Shown: positions 51,596 to 59,236 of the stretch, piece after piece
Layout: each line of letters begins with the position of its first letter
Position numbering within the stretch: position 1 is the stretch's first letter
From: Candidatus Sabulitectum sp.
GTDB lineage: Bacteria; Fermentibacterota; Fermentibacteria; Fermentibacterales; JCC-6
DNA length: 59,236 bases
Direction: 5' to 3'
Assembly (NCBI GenBank): GCA_023145375.1
Contig: JAGLDY010000018.1
Coordinates: 1-59,236 of the forward strand
The notes under the pieces: model-generated
Told to the model about the DNA's origin: nothing
The model's database searches: none
What the model saw: only the letters and a program-made list of their open reading frames with translations
Program-made: the position numbers and the translations under genes

Positions 51596-51856
51596 TTACG
51601 CTATTATCTTGAGTATCTTCTTTACTTCTTCCATTTCAACACAGTAACAGACCATGGTGCCATTACGTTCACTTCTAAGTATTCCTGCATTCTTCAGTAT
51701 AAGCAGGTGGTGAGAGATGGTAGACTGTGGAAGTTCAAGCCTTTTCTGAATGTCACCAACATTGCAGCCATCCTCTTTCAACCTCGTGATGATCTCAATT
51801 CTATCGGGGTGGGCGATGGCTTTAAGAATCCGGCACTGCTCTTCTATGCTTCTCAT
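51596..51856 (-). CDS. ArsR-family transcriptional regulator
   Basis: An 86-aa winged-helix regulator: ILKAIAHPDRIEIITRL, the recognition helix region DIQKRLELPQSTISHHLLILKNAGIL, and the wing RSERNGTMVCYCVE. Four Cys are present (8, 31, 70, 72); C31 lies at the position of the alpha-3 metal site and C70/C72 in the wing strand, so sensing of metal, persulfide or redox state is possible. The protein is short and has no C-terminal extension. It lies first in the gene run leading into the hdr/flx genes, with a strong promoter and a palindrome overlapping its transcription start, which suggests self-repression. Confidence 0.88.
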   Translation of the reverse strand: MRSIEEQCRILKAIAHPDRIEIITRLKEDGCNVGDIQKRLELPQSTISHHLLILKNAGILRSERNGTMVCYCVEMEEVKKILKIIA

Positions 51857-51887
51857 TTATTGTACCTGTTCTGTAGGGATAAAACAA

Positions 51888-51905
51888 TATTCACATATTT
51901 GAATA
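51888..51905. promoter_or_regulatory. putative ArsR operator at the arsR promoter
   Basis: TATTCA-CATATT-TGAATA is a perfect inverted repeat with 6-bp arms and a 6-nt spacer. It lies 5-22 bp downstream of the -10 box, over the expected transcription start. The layout is typical of ArsR/SmtB operators. Confidence 0.6.
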
Positions 51906-51909
51906 CTTA

Positions 51910-51938
51910 ACTATATGTATGCTCTAAAGTAGAGTCAA
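51910..51938 (-). promoter_or_regulatory. sigma70-type promoter for arsR and the hdr cluster
   Basis: On the minus strand TTGACT (51938-51933), a 17-nt spacer and TATAGT (51915-51910). It precedes arsR by about 55 nt. Confidence 0.75.
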
Positions 51939-51990
51939 TACAAGCTGGAAGGCTACAGAAACGCTATCTGCAGCCTTTCCCATGCTCAGC

Positions 51991-53217
51991 CTATTCGAAA
52001 GAAGCGATAGACTTCTTAATAATATCCACGCACTCCATAAGCTGCTCTTCTGTAATTACCAGAGGAGGGGCAAAACGGATAATATCGCCGTGGGTAGGCT
52101 TGGCGAGAAGACCGTTCTCCGCCATCTTCAGACAGACATCCCAGGCAACAATGTCACCCCTGGGCTTGATTATGATGGCGTTAAGAAGACCTCTGCCCCT
52201 TACCAGAGTGATCATGTCAGAATCGATCGCTTCAAGCTCTTTCCTGAGAATATCTCCCAGATACATTGCTTTCTCTGCGAGCTTTTCATCGCGGATAACC
52301 TCAAGTGCAGCCATTGCAACTTTCGCCCCAACCGGGTTGCCGCCGAATGTTGATCCGTGCTGACCGGGCTTGATAAGAAGCATGATATCATCATTGGCAA
52401 AAACTGCGGAGACAGGATACATTCCGCCACTGATGGCCTTGCCGAGAATAAGGATGTCCGGCTTTACGTCTTCGTAATCACAGGCAAGCAGTTTTCCAGT
52501 TCGTGCTATGCCTGTCTGTACTTCGTCGGCGATGAAGAGGACATTGTTCTTCCTGCACAGCTCCTGAGCACCTTTAAGGTAACCATCTGAGGGGACAAAA
52601 ACACCTGCCTCTCCCTGGATGGGCTCCACAAGGAAACCGGCTACCGTGGGATCTTCCAGGGCTTTCTCGAGGGCATCCAGATCGTTATAGGGAATTCTGA
52701 TAAAGCCAGGAGTAAAAGGACCGTAATCGGAGTAAGCATCAGGATCGTTGGAGAAAGAAACTATTGTGGTGGTTCTTCCGTGGAAATTGTTTTCACAGAC
52801 AATGATCTTAGCTTGATCCTTTTCAATACCCTTCACCAGATAAGCCCATTTGCGGCAGAGTTTGATGGCTGTTTCAACAGCTTCCGCACCGGTGTTCATG
52901 GGGAGGATTTTATCAAAACCGAAGTAGTCAGTTGCAAACTTCTCAAACTCGCCCAGTACATCGTTGTGGAAAGCACGGCTGGTAAGAGCCAGCGTACCCG
53001 CCTGATCCATCATGGCCTTTACTATTCTGGGGTGGCAGTGCCCCTGGTTAACAGCTGAATAGGCAGAAAGGAAATCGTAGTACTTTTTGCCTTCAACATC
53101 CCACACATAAACACCCTCTCCTCTTGCAAGTACAACTGGAAGGGGGTGGTAATTGTGGGCACCATACCTGTGCTCAAGCTCGATAGCCTTCTTTGAGGTC
53201 ATCTTCTCTGTGCTCAT
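51991..53217 (-). CDS. rocD: ornithine aminotransferase
   Basis: A 408-aa class III aminotransferase of the ornithine-oxo-acid type, producing glutamate semialdehyde. Motifs: [41 protein letters not shown] (in parts), [55 protein letters not shown], and the PLP Lys in [38 protein letters not shown] completes the family signature. Length fits. It is a monocistronic-looking gene, with a hairpin-like sequence after it at 51958-51985 and no gene in the 182 nt upstream. It probably feeds ornithine/arginine/proline metabolism. Confidence 0.93.
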   Translation of the reverse strand: MSTEKMTSKKAIELEHRYGAHNYHPLPVVLARGEGVYVWDVEGKKYYDFLSAYSAVNQGHCHPRIVKAMMDQAGTLALTSRAFHNDVLGEFEKFATDYFGFDKILPMNTGAEAVETAIKLCRKWAYLVKGIEKDQAKIIVCENNFHGRTTTIVSFSNDPDAYSDYGPFTPGFIRIPYNDLDALEKALEDPTVAGFLVEPIQGEAGVFVPSDGYLKGAQELCRKNNVLFIADEVQTGIARTGKLLACDYEDVKPDILILGKAISGGMYPVSAVFANDDIMLLIKPGQHGSTFGGNPVGAKVAMAALEVIRDEKLAEKAMYLGDILRKELEAIDSDMITLVRGRGLLNAIIIKPRGDIVAWDVCLKMAENGLLAKPTHGDIIRFAPPLVITEEQLMECVDIIKKSIASFE

Positions 53218-53399
53218 GGTTTCGTCCTTTTTTTGTCGGGTTCACCGTCAACACCAGGGAGGACCGCAAGGACTCCAGCGTAAGCCTGACGGGAAGTATC
53301 TTCCGGTTTCAGAAAATGCTAAAGCGGTCTGTGTAAAACATGATAACGGGAATATATTATTTAAAGATCCAAGTGCCAGAGACGCAGGGAACTTCCAAA

Positions 53400-53936
53400 T
53401 TATGGAAGTTTCGTACAGACTTCCTTATTATCAGCCCGGATTCTTCCTGTGAAAACAATGAGGCTGATGATCAGGCCTCCCATGGTGGCAACAGTGTAAC
53501 TGGCTGTATGCATCCAGAGGGCTGAGATATATGCTGCATGACTGGAATTCGGTATTGCGGAATACAACGGCTCGTACAGCCCCAGAGCTCCGTTTTCCGC
53601 CATTCGGTACCCGATGCTCCCAGCTACTGCAGAAGCTGCCCCTGAGATAAGAAACAAGAGTAGCAGTGGTTTGATGAATGATCCAGCATCCCGCTTCGGC
53701 CATTTTCCTGCTCTTCCTGCAACTGCGAAAAGTCCCCCGAGGCTCAGACCAACCCACCAGTTGGGATGGACTCCCCAGGCAACTCCCATAAGGGTCGGCG
53801 AGGTGGAGCTGATCAATGCTTTGTGACCGATGGTAAAGTATTCCAGACTGATTCGAACCGATACCTGGTTGTGTACTATTCCGTAAAGAACTGCAGTACC
53901 CATACACAGGAGGATGATAATTAGTATTTGTTTCAT
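53400..53936 (-). CDS. small membrane protein, unknown function
   Basis: A 178-aa protein with four hydrophobic segments (ILIIILLCMGTAVLYGI; LMGVAWGVHPNWWVGLSLGGLFAVAG; LLLLFLISGAASAVAGSIGY; YTVATMGGLIISLIVFTG, in parts). A conserved-looking segment EYFTIGHKALISSTSPTLMG between segments 1 and 2 and SHAAYISALWMHTASY before segment 4 recall a family of uncharacterised bacterial membrane proteins. It is the last gene of the oxygen-stress operon, 1 nt after the TIGR02757 gene. Function unknown. Confidence 0.7.
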   Translation of the reverse strand: MKQILIIILLCMGTAVLYGIVHNQVSVRISLEYFTIGHKALISSTSPTLMGVAWGVHPNWWVGLSLGGLFAVAGRAGKWPKRDAGSFIKPLLLLFLISGAASAVAGSIGYRMAENGALGLYEPLYSAIPNSSHAAYISALWMHTASYTVATMGGLIISLIVFTGRIRADNKEVCTKLP

Positions 53937-53937
53937 T

Positions 53938-54747
53938 TTATCTCTGTCTGAACAGTTCCCTGAAGAGCTCGCACTCTGTCATCTTCTGGATCCCGAACCG
54001 GGTAAGGGCAAAATCGTACTTCACCGGATCCTCCGATGATACCGCTCTGAAACCTTCTGTTATCTCTTCTGCGGTTTTAGCATCCGCAGCTTTTCGCTCT
54101 GTAAAACCAAGTTGAATTCCAACTCTGTGCATGTGTACATCAACCGGTACAATTAATTCCGAAGGAGGTATCATACTCCAACCACCTGGATCCACATCAT
54201 CATGTCTTACCATCCATCTCATGAACAGGTGAAGCCTTTTACAGGCACTTCCCCTGGAAGGCAGTGGAAGAAGATGCCCGGATGAAGTCCCATGCTTTTC
54301 CATCCTGGATATGACTTCCCCGGCAAAGGCATCAAGAGAATCAATGTAGGTTCTGTTCTTCATCAGTTCTGTAATGAAATTCCCGATGAGTCCGTGTTCT
54401 TCCTGAATTGCAGAAATAGAGAGAAGAAATGCCGCCATATCCCTGCCCTTTGTAAATCTGTGCTTGAAACCCAGTAATTTCCCCTTCATGGAAACCGGAT
54501 CTGTACCCCTAAGAAATTCAGAAGGAGATGGTCCAAGCAGGGAAAGCACTTTCTCAGTACTCTTAAGTATCAGGTTCACCCGACCGTAGGCAAGACCTGA
54601 CGCAACCAGACCCGCTATCTCTCTGTCCTCGATACTCTGGTATCGGTAAAGAAATTCAAGCGGGTCCGGATGAACAAATTCACGCCTGTTGTAGCGTAAG
54701 TATATCTTTTCCAGCAAACTATTCTGCTGAGAACTGATCTTTGCCAA
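53938..54747 (-). CDS. TIGR02757/DUF2400 family protein
   Basis: A 269-aa protein of the TIGR02757 family, related in fold to HhH-GPD DNA glycosylases but of unproven function. Motifs: [85 protein letters not shown] and [12 protein letters not shown] (all in parts). It overlaps the end of the flavin reductase-rubredoxin gene by 29 nt. Presence in an oxidative-stress operon fits a possible role in damage repair, but that is inference. Confidence 0.88.
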   Translation of the reverse strand: MAKISSQQNSLLEKIYLRYNRREFVHPDPLEFLYRYQSIEDREIAGLVASGLAYGRVNLILKSTEKVLSLLGPSPSEFLRGTDPVSMKGKLLGFKHRFTKGRDMAAFLLSISAIQEEHGLIGNFITELMKNRTYIDSLDAFAGEVISRMEKHGTSSGHLLPLPSRGSACKRLHLFMRWMVRHDDVDPGGWSMIPPSELIVPVDVHMHRVGIQLGFTERKAADAKTAEEITEGFRAVSSEDPVKYDFALTRFGIQKMTECELFRELFRQR

Positions 54748-55423
54748 CTCCGCAAACCGGGCAGACCCAATCTTCAGGGATGTCTTCGAAGGCTGTTCCA
54801 GCTGCTATGCCACCGTCGGGATCTCCGACTTCAGGGTCATACGCATAGCCGCATACACTGCATACATACTTCTTCATGGCTTTGTCTTCCTTCTGTTTAT
54901 CTGTTGTTCCCTCTGCTTTGAATGAAGGTGCAGTGGGAGGAGTTTTTCCACAGAGAACTTCTCTGTAGTAAGCGTAGGTCATGGGGACCCCGTTACCGAT
55001 AAGTGAGCAATCGGTGAGCTTTCCAATAAACAGAGTGTGGGTTCCCACTTCAACCGAGCTTTCAATCTTCAACTCTATACAGGCAACGATATTCTTCTTC
55101 GGGCAGGGACACCCGGCAGGCGTGGTGATGTAATCAACAGTTTCAAACTTGTTGATGTCTCTGCCGCTCTTGAAGCCAAAGTGCCCGATGAAAGGGAGAT
55201 CGGCATCCTGACTGAGAACACCTATTGAAAGATATCCGGAGTCTTTAATGAACTGGTTCGTAAGCTCTTCACGGTTAACTGCAACTGTTATCCGAACAGG
55301 GTCTGCAGTCACCTGAAAAACCGCATTAGCTATCTGTGCGTTTTTCCGGTCTCCGGATACTGAACCTATTGTGTAGAGCCCGTAACTGAGCGTAAATACC
55401 GGTGTGAGATCCATTTCTTTCAT
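54719..55423 (-). CDS. flavin reductase-rubredoxin fusion (high-molecular-weight rubredoxin)
   Basis: A 234-aa fusion. Residues ~1-165 are an FMN-binding flavin-reductase-like domain ([57 protein letters not shown] in parts); residues ~185-234 form a rubredoxin with [10 protein letters not shown] and [11 protein letters not shown]. This is the Hrb-type electron donor that carries electrons from NAD(P)H to flavodiiron proteins. The ATG at 55423 overlaps the flavodiiron stop (ATGA), so the two are coupled, as in acetogens such as Moorella. The linker between domains contains a Lys/Asp-rich stretch. Confidence 0.92.
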   Translation of the reverse strand: MKEMDLTPVFTLSYGLYTIGSVSGDRKNAQIANAVFQVTADPVRITVAVNREELTNQFIKDSGYLSIGVLSQDADLPFIGHFGFKSGRDINKFETVDYITTPAGCPCPKKNIVACIELKIESSVEVGTHTLFIGKLTDCSLIGNGVPMTYAYYREVLCGKTPPTAPSFKAEGTTDKQKEDKAMKKYVCSVCGYAYDPEVGDPDGGIAAGTAFEDIPEDWVCPVCGVGKDQFSAE

Positions 55424-56628
55424 TCGCTGCATTTCTCTTTCAACTCCTTGCCTACTGCGATACCCAGCTCTCTTGCTTTCACCAGGTCATCATCGCTGGG
55501 AACATAGACAACCCTAAGAGACTCCGCAGCAAGAGGGATCTTCATGTCTTCAAGATACTTCTCAACATCCTTAACTGCTTCACCGCTCCACCCGTATGAT
55601 CCGAAAACAGCTCCGATAAGGTTCTTCGGTTTTAGCCCCTTCAGGTAGGTAAGCACATCTGCCACTCTGGGGAACATCTGACCATTTATGGTTGGACTGC
55701 CTACAATAAGGGCACCGACATCAAGGACCGCAGTGGCAACGTCGCTTCTGTGGCTGGACTCCAGTGGCATCACCCTGGCTGAGATACCCTCTGAGCCAAG
55801 ACCGTCACAGATGGCATCGGCAAGATAACCGGTACTCTTCCACATGGTGTCGTAGATGACCAGGGCCTTTTTGGAGCACTTCTGAAGTGCCCATTTCTCC
55901 CATCTCTGTAGAATTCCACTGATATCACTCCTCCAGATAGGCCCGTGATCCGGGCAGAGAAGTTGTATGTCAAGATCAAGCTCCGCAAGCTTCTTCATAA
56001 GCCCTGAAACCATTGGAGAAAATGGAAGAAGTATGTTGGCAAAGTATTTCTCCGTTTCCTCAAGAAGAACCTGTGGAGGAAGCTGATCATCGTATCTTTC
56101 CGTGGAAGCCAGGTGCATTCCGAAACCGTCCTGGGAGAACATCATTTTTTCTGTATCAAGATAGGTAACCATACTGTCCGGCCAGTGGAGCATTCTTGTT
56201 TCTACAAAGGTGATCGAGGATTCACCCAGGGAAATATTCTCACCATTCTTAACTGCAGTGATAACATCATCGTCGTAGTGGAAGTGTCGACCAAGAGCTT
56301 TCTTGCCCATGGAAGAGGCAAAAACCTTTTCCGGTTTTGCCAGATCGATCATATCTGTAAGGCAACCTGTGTGATCCATCTCGGAATGGTTGCTGATGAT
56401 GTAGTCGATCTTCTCCGGTGGGATCACTGAAGAGATTCTTGCAAGCATCTCGTTCTTGAACTGTTTTTTCACAGTATCGATCAGTGTGATCTTCTCATCA
56501 ATTATCAGAAAGGCATTGTAGGTGCTGCCACGACTGGTGAGGTATCCGTGAAAATCACGGACACCCCAGTCGATAGCTCCGACCCAATAGACCTTTTCAG
56601 TGATTTTTTCTGCTGTACACGGGCCCAT
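55420..56628 (-). CDS. fprA: flavodiiron protein (A-type flavoprotein)
   Basis: A 402-aa FprA/ROO-type flavodiiron protein, reducing O2 (or NO) to water with electrons from rubredoxin. The beta-lactamase-like domain has the diiron ligands in NHSEMDHTG, the following [18 protein letters not shown] and CPDHGPIW; the flavodoxin domain starts near residue 255 ([16 protein letters not shown]) and has [11 protein letters not shown] and [11 protein letters not shown]. The ATG at 56628 has AAAGGAG 5 nt upstream; the frame is open upstream through the ferritin end but that is not conserved. It is followed by the rubredoxin fusion. Confidence 0.93.
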   Translation of the reverse strand: MGPCTAEKITEKVYWVGAIDWGVRDFHGYLTSRGSTYNAFLIIDEKITLIDTVKKQFKNEMLARISSVIPPEKIDYIISNHSEMDHTGCLTDMIDLAKPEKVFASSMGKKALGRHFHYDDDVITAVKNGENISLGESSITFVETRMLHWPDSMVTYLDTEKMMFSQDGFGMHLASTERYDDQLPPQVLLEETEKYFANILLPFSPMVSGLMKKLAELDLDIQLLCPDHGPIWRSDISGILQRWEKWALQKCSKKALVIYDTMWKSTGYLADAICDGLGSEGISARVMPLESSHRSDVATAVLDVGALIVGSPTINGQMFPRVADVLTYLKGLKPKNLIGAVFGSYGWSGEAVKDVEKYLEDMKIPLAAESLRVVYVPSDDDLVKARELGIAVGKELKEKCSE

Positions 56629-56641
56629 TGAGTCTCCTTTT

Positions 56642-57151
56642 CTACTCTGCAGATGGGGGTGTGAATACCCTTGAGCCAAGTTCTCTGTCTATCATCAACA
56701 ACCCGCCACCGGCACCTCCAGCCAGCTTGAACATCCTGATAACTTCACTCACAGAAGCTTCCTCCTCAACCTGCTCGGCCACAAACCACTGGAGAAAGTT
56801 GTCAGACATGTAGTCTTTTTCTTCCCTGGCCAGGGCAACCAGATCATTTATGGAGGCTGAGATGAATCTCTCGTGTTCAAGAGCGCCATGGAAAGCGTCA
56901 AGAGGATTTTCCCAGGAAGACGCCGGTTTCTCTATGGCATCAAGGAAAACTCTTCCTCCCCTCTCGTTCACATAATTCATGAACTTCTCTGCGTGGGACA
57001 TCTCTTCAAGAACCTGAGTTCTCATCCAGGAAGCAGCACCGGAGAGGTCTTCACTCTCAAAATACATGGACATGGCCAGGTAGAGATAGGATGAGTAGAT
57101 CTCCTTGTTGATCTGAGCGTTCAAAGCTGTCTGAATCTTTTCGCTAAGCAT
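56642..57151 (-). CDS. ftnA: ferritin
   Basis: A 169-aa non-haem ferritin storing iron as a 24-subunit shell. Ferroxidase residues can be followed in NAQINKEIYSSYLYLAMSMYFES, MRTQVLEEMSHAEKFMNYVNERGG, and QWFVAEQVEEEASVSEVI (all in parts). The length is typical. It lies 13 nt before fprA and 5 nt after the desulfoferrodoxin gene. Removal of free iron goes with the superoxide and peroxide handling of the same operon. Confidence 0.92.
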   Translation of the reverse strand: MLSEKIQTALNAQINKEIYSSYLYLAMSMYFESEDLSGAASWMRTQVLEEMSHAEKFMNYVNERGGRVFLDAIEKPASSWENPLDAFHGALEHERFISASINDLVALAREEKDYMSDNFLQWFVAEQVEEEASVSEVIRMFKLAGGAGGGLLMIDRELGSRVFTPPSAE

Positions 57152-57156
57152 TGCAG

Positions 57157-57528
57157 TTACTTCCAGAGACCGTGAACGGAGCAGTATTCTCTGGCACTGA
57201 CATTCTCTGCATCAATTATGAAAACTGCCTCTGCGATATCGCCGGGATTGAGGTACTTCCTGTAAACAATGCCATCCGCGACAAGCTCGACCCATTCAAT
57301 GAAATGGGCATCAGCCATTGGGTGAGGAACAGAGCCAACTTTTACCTTGTATCCGCCATCCACTTTCTCTATAACCGGTACATGTTTTTCTGTGGCAGAG
57401 TCAGCGGTCTTTTCTTCCATGAGTTCCATATCCGCATTGCAGCAGACAAGCTGACCGGGTCCTCCATGAAGAACCTCTACAATGTTACCACATCTCTCGC
57501 ACTTGTAAACCTGCATTCTTTCAGCCAT
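57157..57528 (-). CDS. dfx: desulfoferrodoxin (superoxide reductase)
   Basis: A 123-aa class I superoxide reductase: an N-terminal desulforedoxin domain ([21 protein letters not shown]) with four Cys for centre I and a C-terminal neelaredoxin domain holding the His4Cys1 iron site ([28 protein letters not shown]). It reduces superoxide to peroxide with electrons from rubredoxin. All ligands are present. It is the third gene of the PerR-type operon. Confidence 0.94.
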   Translation of the reverse strand: MAERMQVYKCERCGNIVEVLHGGPGQLVCCNADMELMEEKTADSATEKHVPVIEKVDGGYKVKVGSVPHPMADAHFIEWVELVADGIVYRKYLNPGDIAEAVFIIDAENVSAREYCSVHGLWK

Positions 57529-57550
57529 TCTATTTCTCCTTCAAGTTAAT

Positions 57551-58123
57551 TTACCAATTCTCACTTACCAGCATGAAATGTGCCTGAGGATGGTCACAAG
57601 CAGGGCACTTTGCCGGAGCTTCTGTTCCAAAATGAACATATCCGCAATTCTGGCAGAACCAGAGCACCGGCTCTTCCTTCTTGAACACAGTCTCATTCTC
57701 AATGTTCTTAAGGAGGGCAAGAAATCTCTTCTCGTGCTGTTTCTCTGCAACTGCAATACTCCTGAATATGGCTGCTATCTTGTTGAAACCCTCTTTTGTA
57801 GCAGTCTCAGCAAATTCAGGGTACATCTCTGTGTACTCATGGTTCTCTCCACCGGCAGAGCCCCGAAGATTTTCCGCAGTCGTACCAATGATTCCCGCAG
57901 GGAATCCTGCAGTTATCTCCAGTTCGCCGCCCTCAAGAAGCTTGAAGAGCCTCTTTGCATGCTCTTTTTCCTGATTTGCCGTTTCAGTAAAAGCGTTGGA
58001 GATCTGGACAAAACCATCTTTCTTAGCCTGTGATGCGAAGTATGTGTAGCGGTTCCTTGCCTGGGATTCTCCTGCAAAAGCCTTGAGAATATTTATCTCC
58101 GTCTGTGTACCTTTGATACTCAT
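57551..58123 (-). CDS. rbr: rubrerythrin
   Basis: A 190-aa rubrerythrin, a peroxide reductase. N-terminal four-helix diiron domain (LKAFAGESQARNRYTYFAS, QEKEHAKRLFKLLEGGE, IAVAEKQHEKRFLALLKNIE, in parts) and a C-terminal rubredoxin-like domain (FCQNCGYVHFGTEAPAKCPACDHP, in parts). The ATG at 58123 (MSIKGTQTE) has AAAGGAGA upstream and overlaps the perR-type stop (ATGA). It uses electrons from rubredoxin or the Hrb-type protein of the operon. Confidence 0.95.
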   Translation of the reverse strand: MSIKGTQTEINILKAFAGESQARNRYTYFASQAKKDGFVQISNAFTETANQEKEHAKRLFKLLEGGELEITAGFPAGIIGTTAENLRGSAGGENHEYTEMYPEFAETATKEGFNKIAAIFRSIAVAEKQHEKRFLALLKNIENETVFKKEEPVLWFCQNCGYVHFGTEAPAKCPACDHPQAHFMLVSENW

Positions 58124-58539
58124 CCCTGTTCTCCTTTCGTATCCATTTTTGAATTGCACTCTTCACACGTACCTGTAAATGTAACACAAACTCCATCAAC
58201 TGTGAAACCGGAAGCATCTGAAGGCAGAATACCATTAAAGTCAACTGCTGGAACATCCAGATCACGTACTTTTCCACAGCTGCGACACTGGATATGGCAG
58301 TGGTTCTTCACGATATGATCGTAGTGAACTTCGGAACCGGCACTGGTTATTGAGATCAGGTCGCCTTCCTCCACAAGTATCCCCAGATTACGATAAACTG
58401 TACTGAAACTGATGTTAAGAATGTCTTCTCTCGCCTTGAAATAAATCTCCTGAGCTGTGGGGTGATTGCAAAGGCATTTTGCTGCACTCAGCACAGCTTT
58501 CTTCTGCTTTGACCCTCTTCTTAATGGTAATGACTGCAT
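58120..58539 (-). CDS. Fur/PerR-family regulator
   Basis: A 139-aa ferric-uptake-regulator-family protein. Winged helix: TAQEIYFKAREDI, FSTVYRNLGILVEEGDL; dimer domain with HYDHIVKNHCHIQCRSCGKV and a second C-x2-C (CEECNSK), which form the structural zinc site. Genes downstream (rubrerythrin, superoxide reductase, ferritin, flavodiiron protein) point to PerR-like peroxide sensing rather than iron sensing. It is the first gene of the operon and overlaps rbr by 4 nt. A palindrome over its own start of transcription suggests self-repression. Confidence 0.88.
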   Translation of the reverse strand: MQSLPLRRGSKQKKAVLSAAKCLCNHPTAQEIYFKAREDILNISFSTVYRNLGILVEEGDLISITSAGSEVHYDHIVKNHCHIQCRSCGKVRDLDVPAVDFNGILPSDASGFTVDGVCVTFTGTCEECNSKMDTKGEQG

Positions 58540-58550
58540 ATCTCTCCTAT

Positions 58551-58571
58551 TCGTAATCGGAACTATTACGA
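58551..58571. promoter_or_regulatory. putative PerR operator
   Basis: TCGTAAT-CGGAACT-ATTACGA: perfect 7-bp arms with a 7-nt spacer, 12 nt before the regulator's ATG and directly after the -10 box. The spacing differs from the classical 7-1-7 PerR/Fur box. Confidence 0.6.
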
Positions 58572-58598
58572 TTATATGGTATCCTGGTGTTTTGTCAA
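58571..58598 (-). promoter_or_regulatory. near-consensus sigma70 promoter of the oxygen-stress operon
   Basis: On the minus strand TTGACA (58598-58593), a 16-nt spacer, TATAAT (58576-58571). Both hexamers match the consensus fully; strong expression held back by the overlapping operator is the natural reading. Confidence 0.85.
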
Positions 58599-58660
58599 GC
58601 CCCCAGCTAAAGTTGCCCTGTAGAGAAACCTGGTATATTTTTGAAATACAAGGAGGAGAG

Positions 58661-59131
58661 ATGGCCTGGTACTACATAAAAGGTAGATGGTGGATATTTG
58701 TTATTGCCACTGTCCCATTTTTTGTTTTGGGTGTTGTATTCATCTGGTTGCATTTTGATGCATCCTGGCACCGTGAATGGTACAACAGTCTGCTGTTCCT
58801 TGGAATCCTTTTCATAATTTCACCAATACTGCAGTTGTGGTGGACATTAAGGAAGATACACCGTGGACAGAAAAATGAGAGTGAATTGATTGCCAGAAGT
58901 ACTATCGGCTGTGCGACTGTTATTTCACTGGAGGAAACAGGCCTGTATACAAACGATATTCCTGAAGTGGAAATTCTGCTTGAAGTGCATTCAAAGGACG
59001 ATACGACTTATCGTTTGACTCACAGAGAACACGTGAATCTCTCAGACCTTCCAGGGCTTGCTCCAGGTTCTGAAATTGCAATCAGAGTTGATTCACTCAA
59101 CAGAAAAAATGTTTTTCTTCACTTCCCTTAA
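58661..59131 (+). CDS. small membrane protein, DUF3592-like
   Basis: A 156-aa protein with two transmembrane segments near the N-terminus (WWIFVIATVPFFVLGVVFIW and LLFLGILFIISPILQLWW), then a cytoplasmic or external beta-rich domain of ~85 residues (ARSTIGCATVISLEETGLY, EVEILLEVHSKDDTTYRLTH, LAPGSEIAIRVDSLNRKNVFLHF in parts). The latter pattern, with an approved G-x-A-x(5) strand and a final R-VD-x-x-x-KN-x-x, resembles DUF3592-like domains. The ATG at 58661 has AGGAGGAGAG directly before it; the open frame extends upstream but is not protein-like. It is divergent from the PerR-type operon. Function unknown. Confidence 0.7.
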   Translation: MAWYYIKGRWWIFVIATVPFFVLGVVFIWLHFDASWHREWYNSLLFLGILFIISPILQLWWTLRKIHRGQKNESELIARSTIGCATVISLEETGLYTNDIPEVEILLEVHSKDDTTYRLTHREHVNLSDLPGLAPGSEIAIRVDSLNRKNVFLHFP

Positions 59132-59236
59132 GACTGACCAATTGGTATTATTGAATATTCAGGCGCATCTGTAAAAAAAGAACAGGCACTATAGCAGTGG
59201 CTACACAGGATCGAGTCAGTTTGACTTCACATACTA

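Overview
The window reads as chromosome of a strictly anaerobic, Gram-negative, fermentative bacterium that uses selenocysteine. Evidence seen directly: many lipoproteins with lipoboxes, secreted beta-propeller proteins, a beta-barrel-like protein ending in aromatic F, secreted proteins with a FlgD-like/Por-type C-terminal sorting tag, an in-frame UGA plus hairpin in selD, large HdrA-type iron-sulfur flavoproteins and an anaerobic oxygen-defence operon. The mixture of FCB-type sorting tags, Hdr/Flx genes and Lat/Ptb fermentation genes suggests an uncultured FCB-group lineage such as candidate phylum Fermentibacteria; that assignment is inference from gene style only.

Layout. 1-10.4 kb (minus strand): secreted and lipoprotein genes (a two-repeat lipoprotein, an RCC1-type propeller/barrel broken by a 1-nt frameshift, a seven-bladed YVTN propeller lipoprotein, small lipoproteins, a 6-bladed propeller lipoprotein, a DUF2141 protein), the selenoprotein SelD with an extra Cys-rich N-terminal domain, and a metallophosphoesterase. 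10.5-18.8 kb: a TPR-like membrane protein (+), then a minus-strand operon running ptb, rpiB, wecB, transglutaminase lipoprotein, ribD, ribE, ribBA, ribH, nusB. 19.0-20.4 kb: lysine 6-aminotransferase (+) with a clear terminator. 20.4-28.8 kb: a plastic region with an HTH gene remnant, two paralogous sorting-tag proteins sharing a 274-bp identical 3' end, an IS3-family element sitting between them, a 930-aa secreted protein and about 870 bp without genes holding a tRNA-like 3' fragment. 28.8-31.2 kb (+): TusA-YedE and DsrE-TusA pairs, linked in other bacteria to sulfur/selenium handling.

31.2-51.9 kb (minus) is the centre of interest: a tightly overlapping, roughly 20-kb run of sixteen redox genes behind an ArsR-type regulator. 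It encodes three MvhD-type proteins, one full tandem HdrA, one HdrA split into two adjoining genes, and one HdrA whose two parts are fused to NuoE and to a NuoG-like domain on either side of NuoF. It also carries a FlxABCD-like set, two further FdhB/FlxC-like subunits, HdrC and an FrhB-like subunit. No HdrB and no hydrogenase or formate dehydrogenase catalytic subunit is present. The best reading is a flavin-based electron bifurcating/confurcating system joining NAD(H), ferredoxin and a third partner encoded elsewhere. ArsR-type operator-like palindromes occur at arsR, before the first mvhD and before dsrE-tusA, suggesting one sulfur- or redox-responsive regulon.

52-59.2 kb: ornithine aminotransferase, then a PerR-type oxygen-stress operon (fur/perR, rubrerythrin, desulfoferrodoxin, ferritin, flavodiiron protein, flavin reductase-rubredoxin, TIGR02757 protein, membrane protein) with a near-consensus promoter overlapping a palindromic operator, and finally a divergent small membrane protein.
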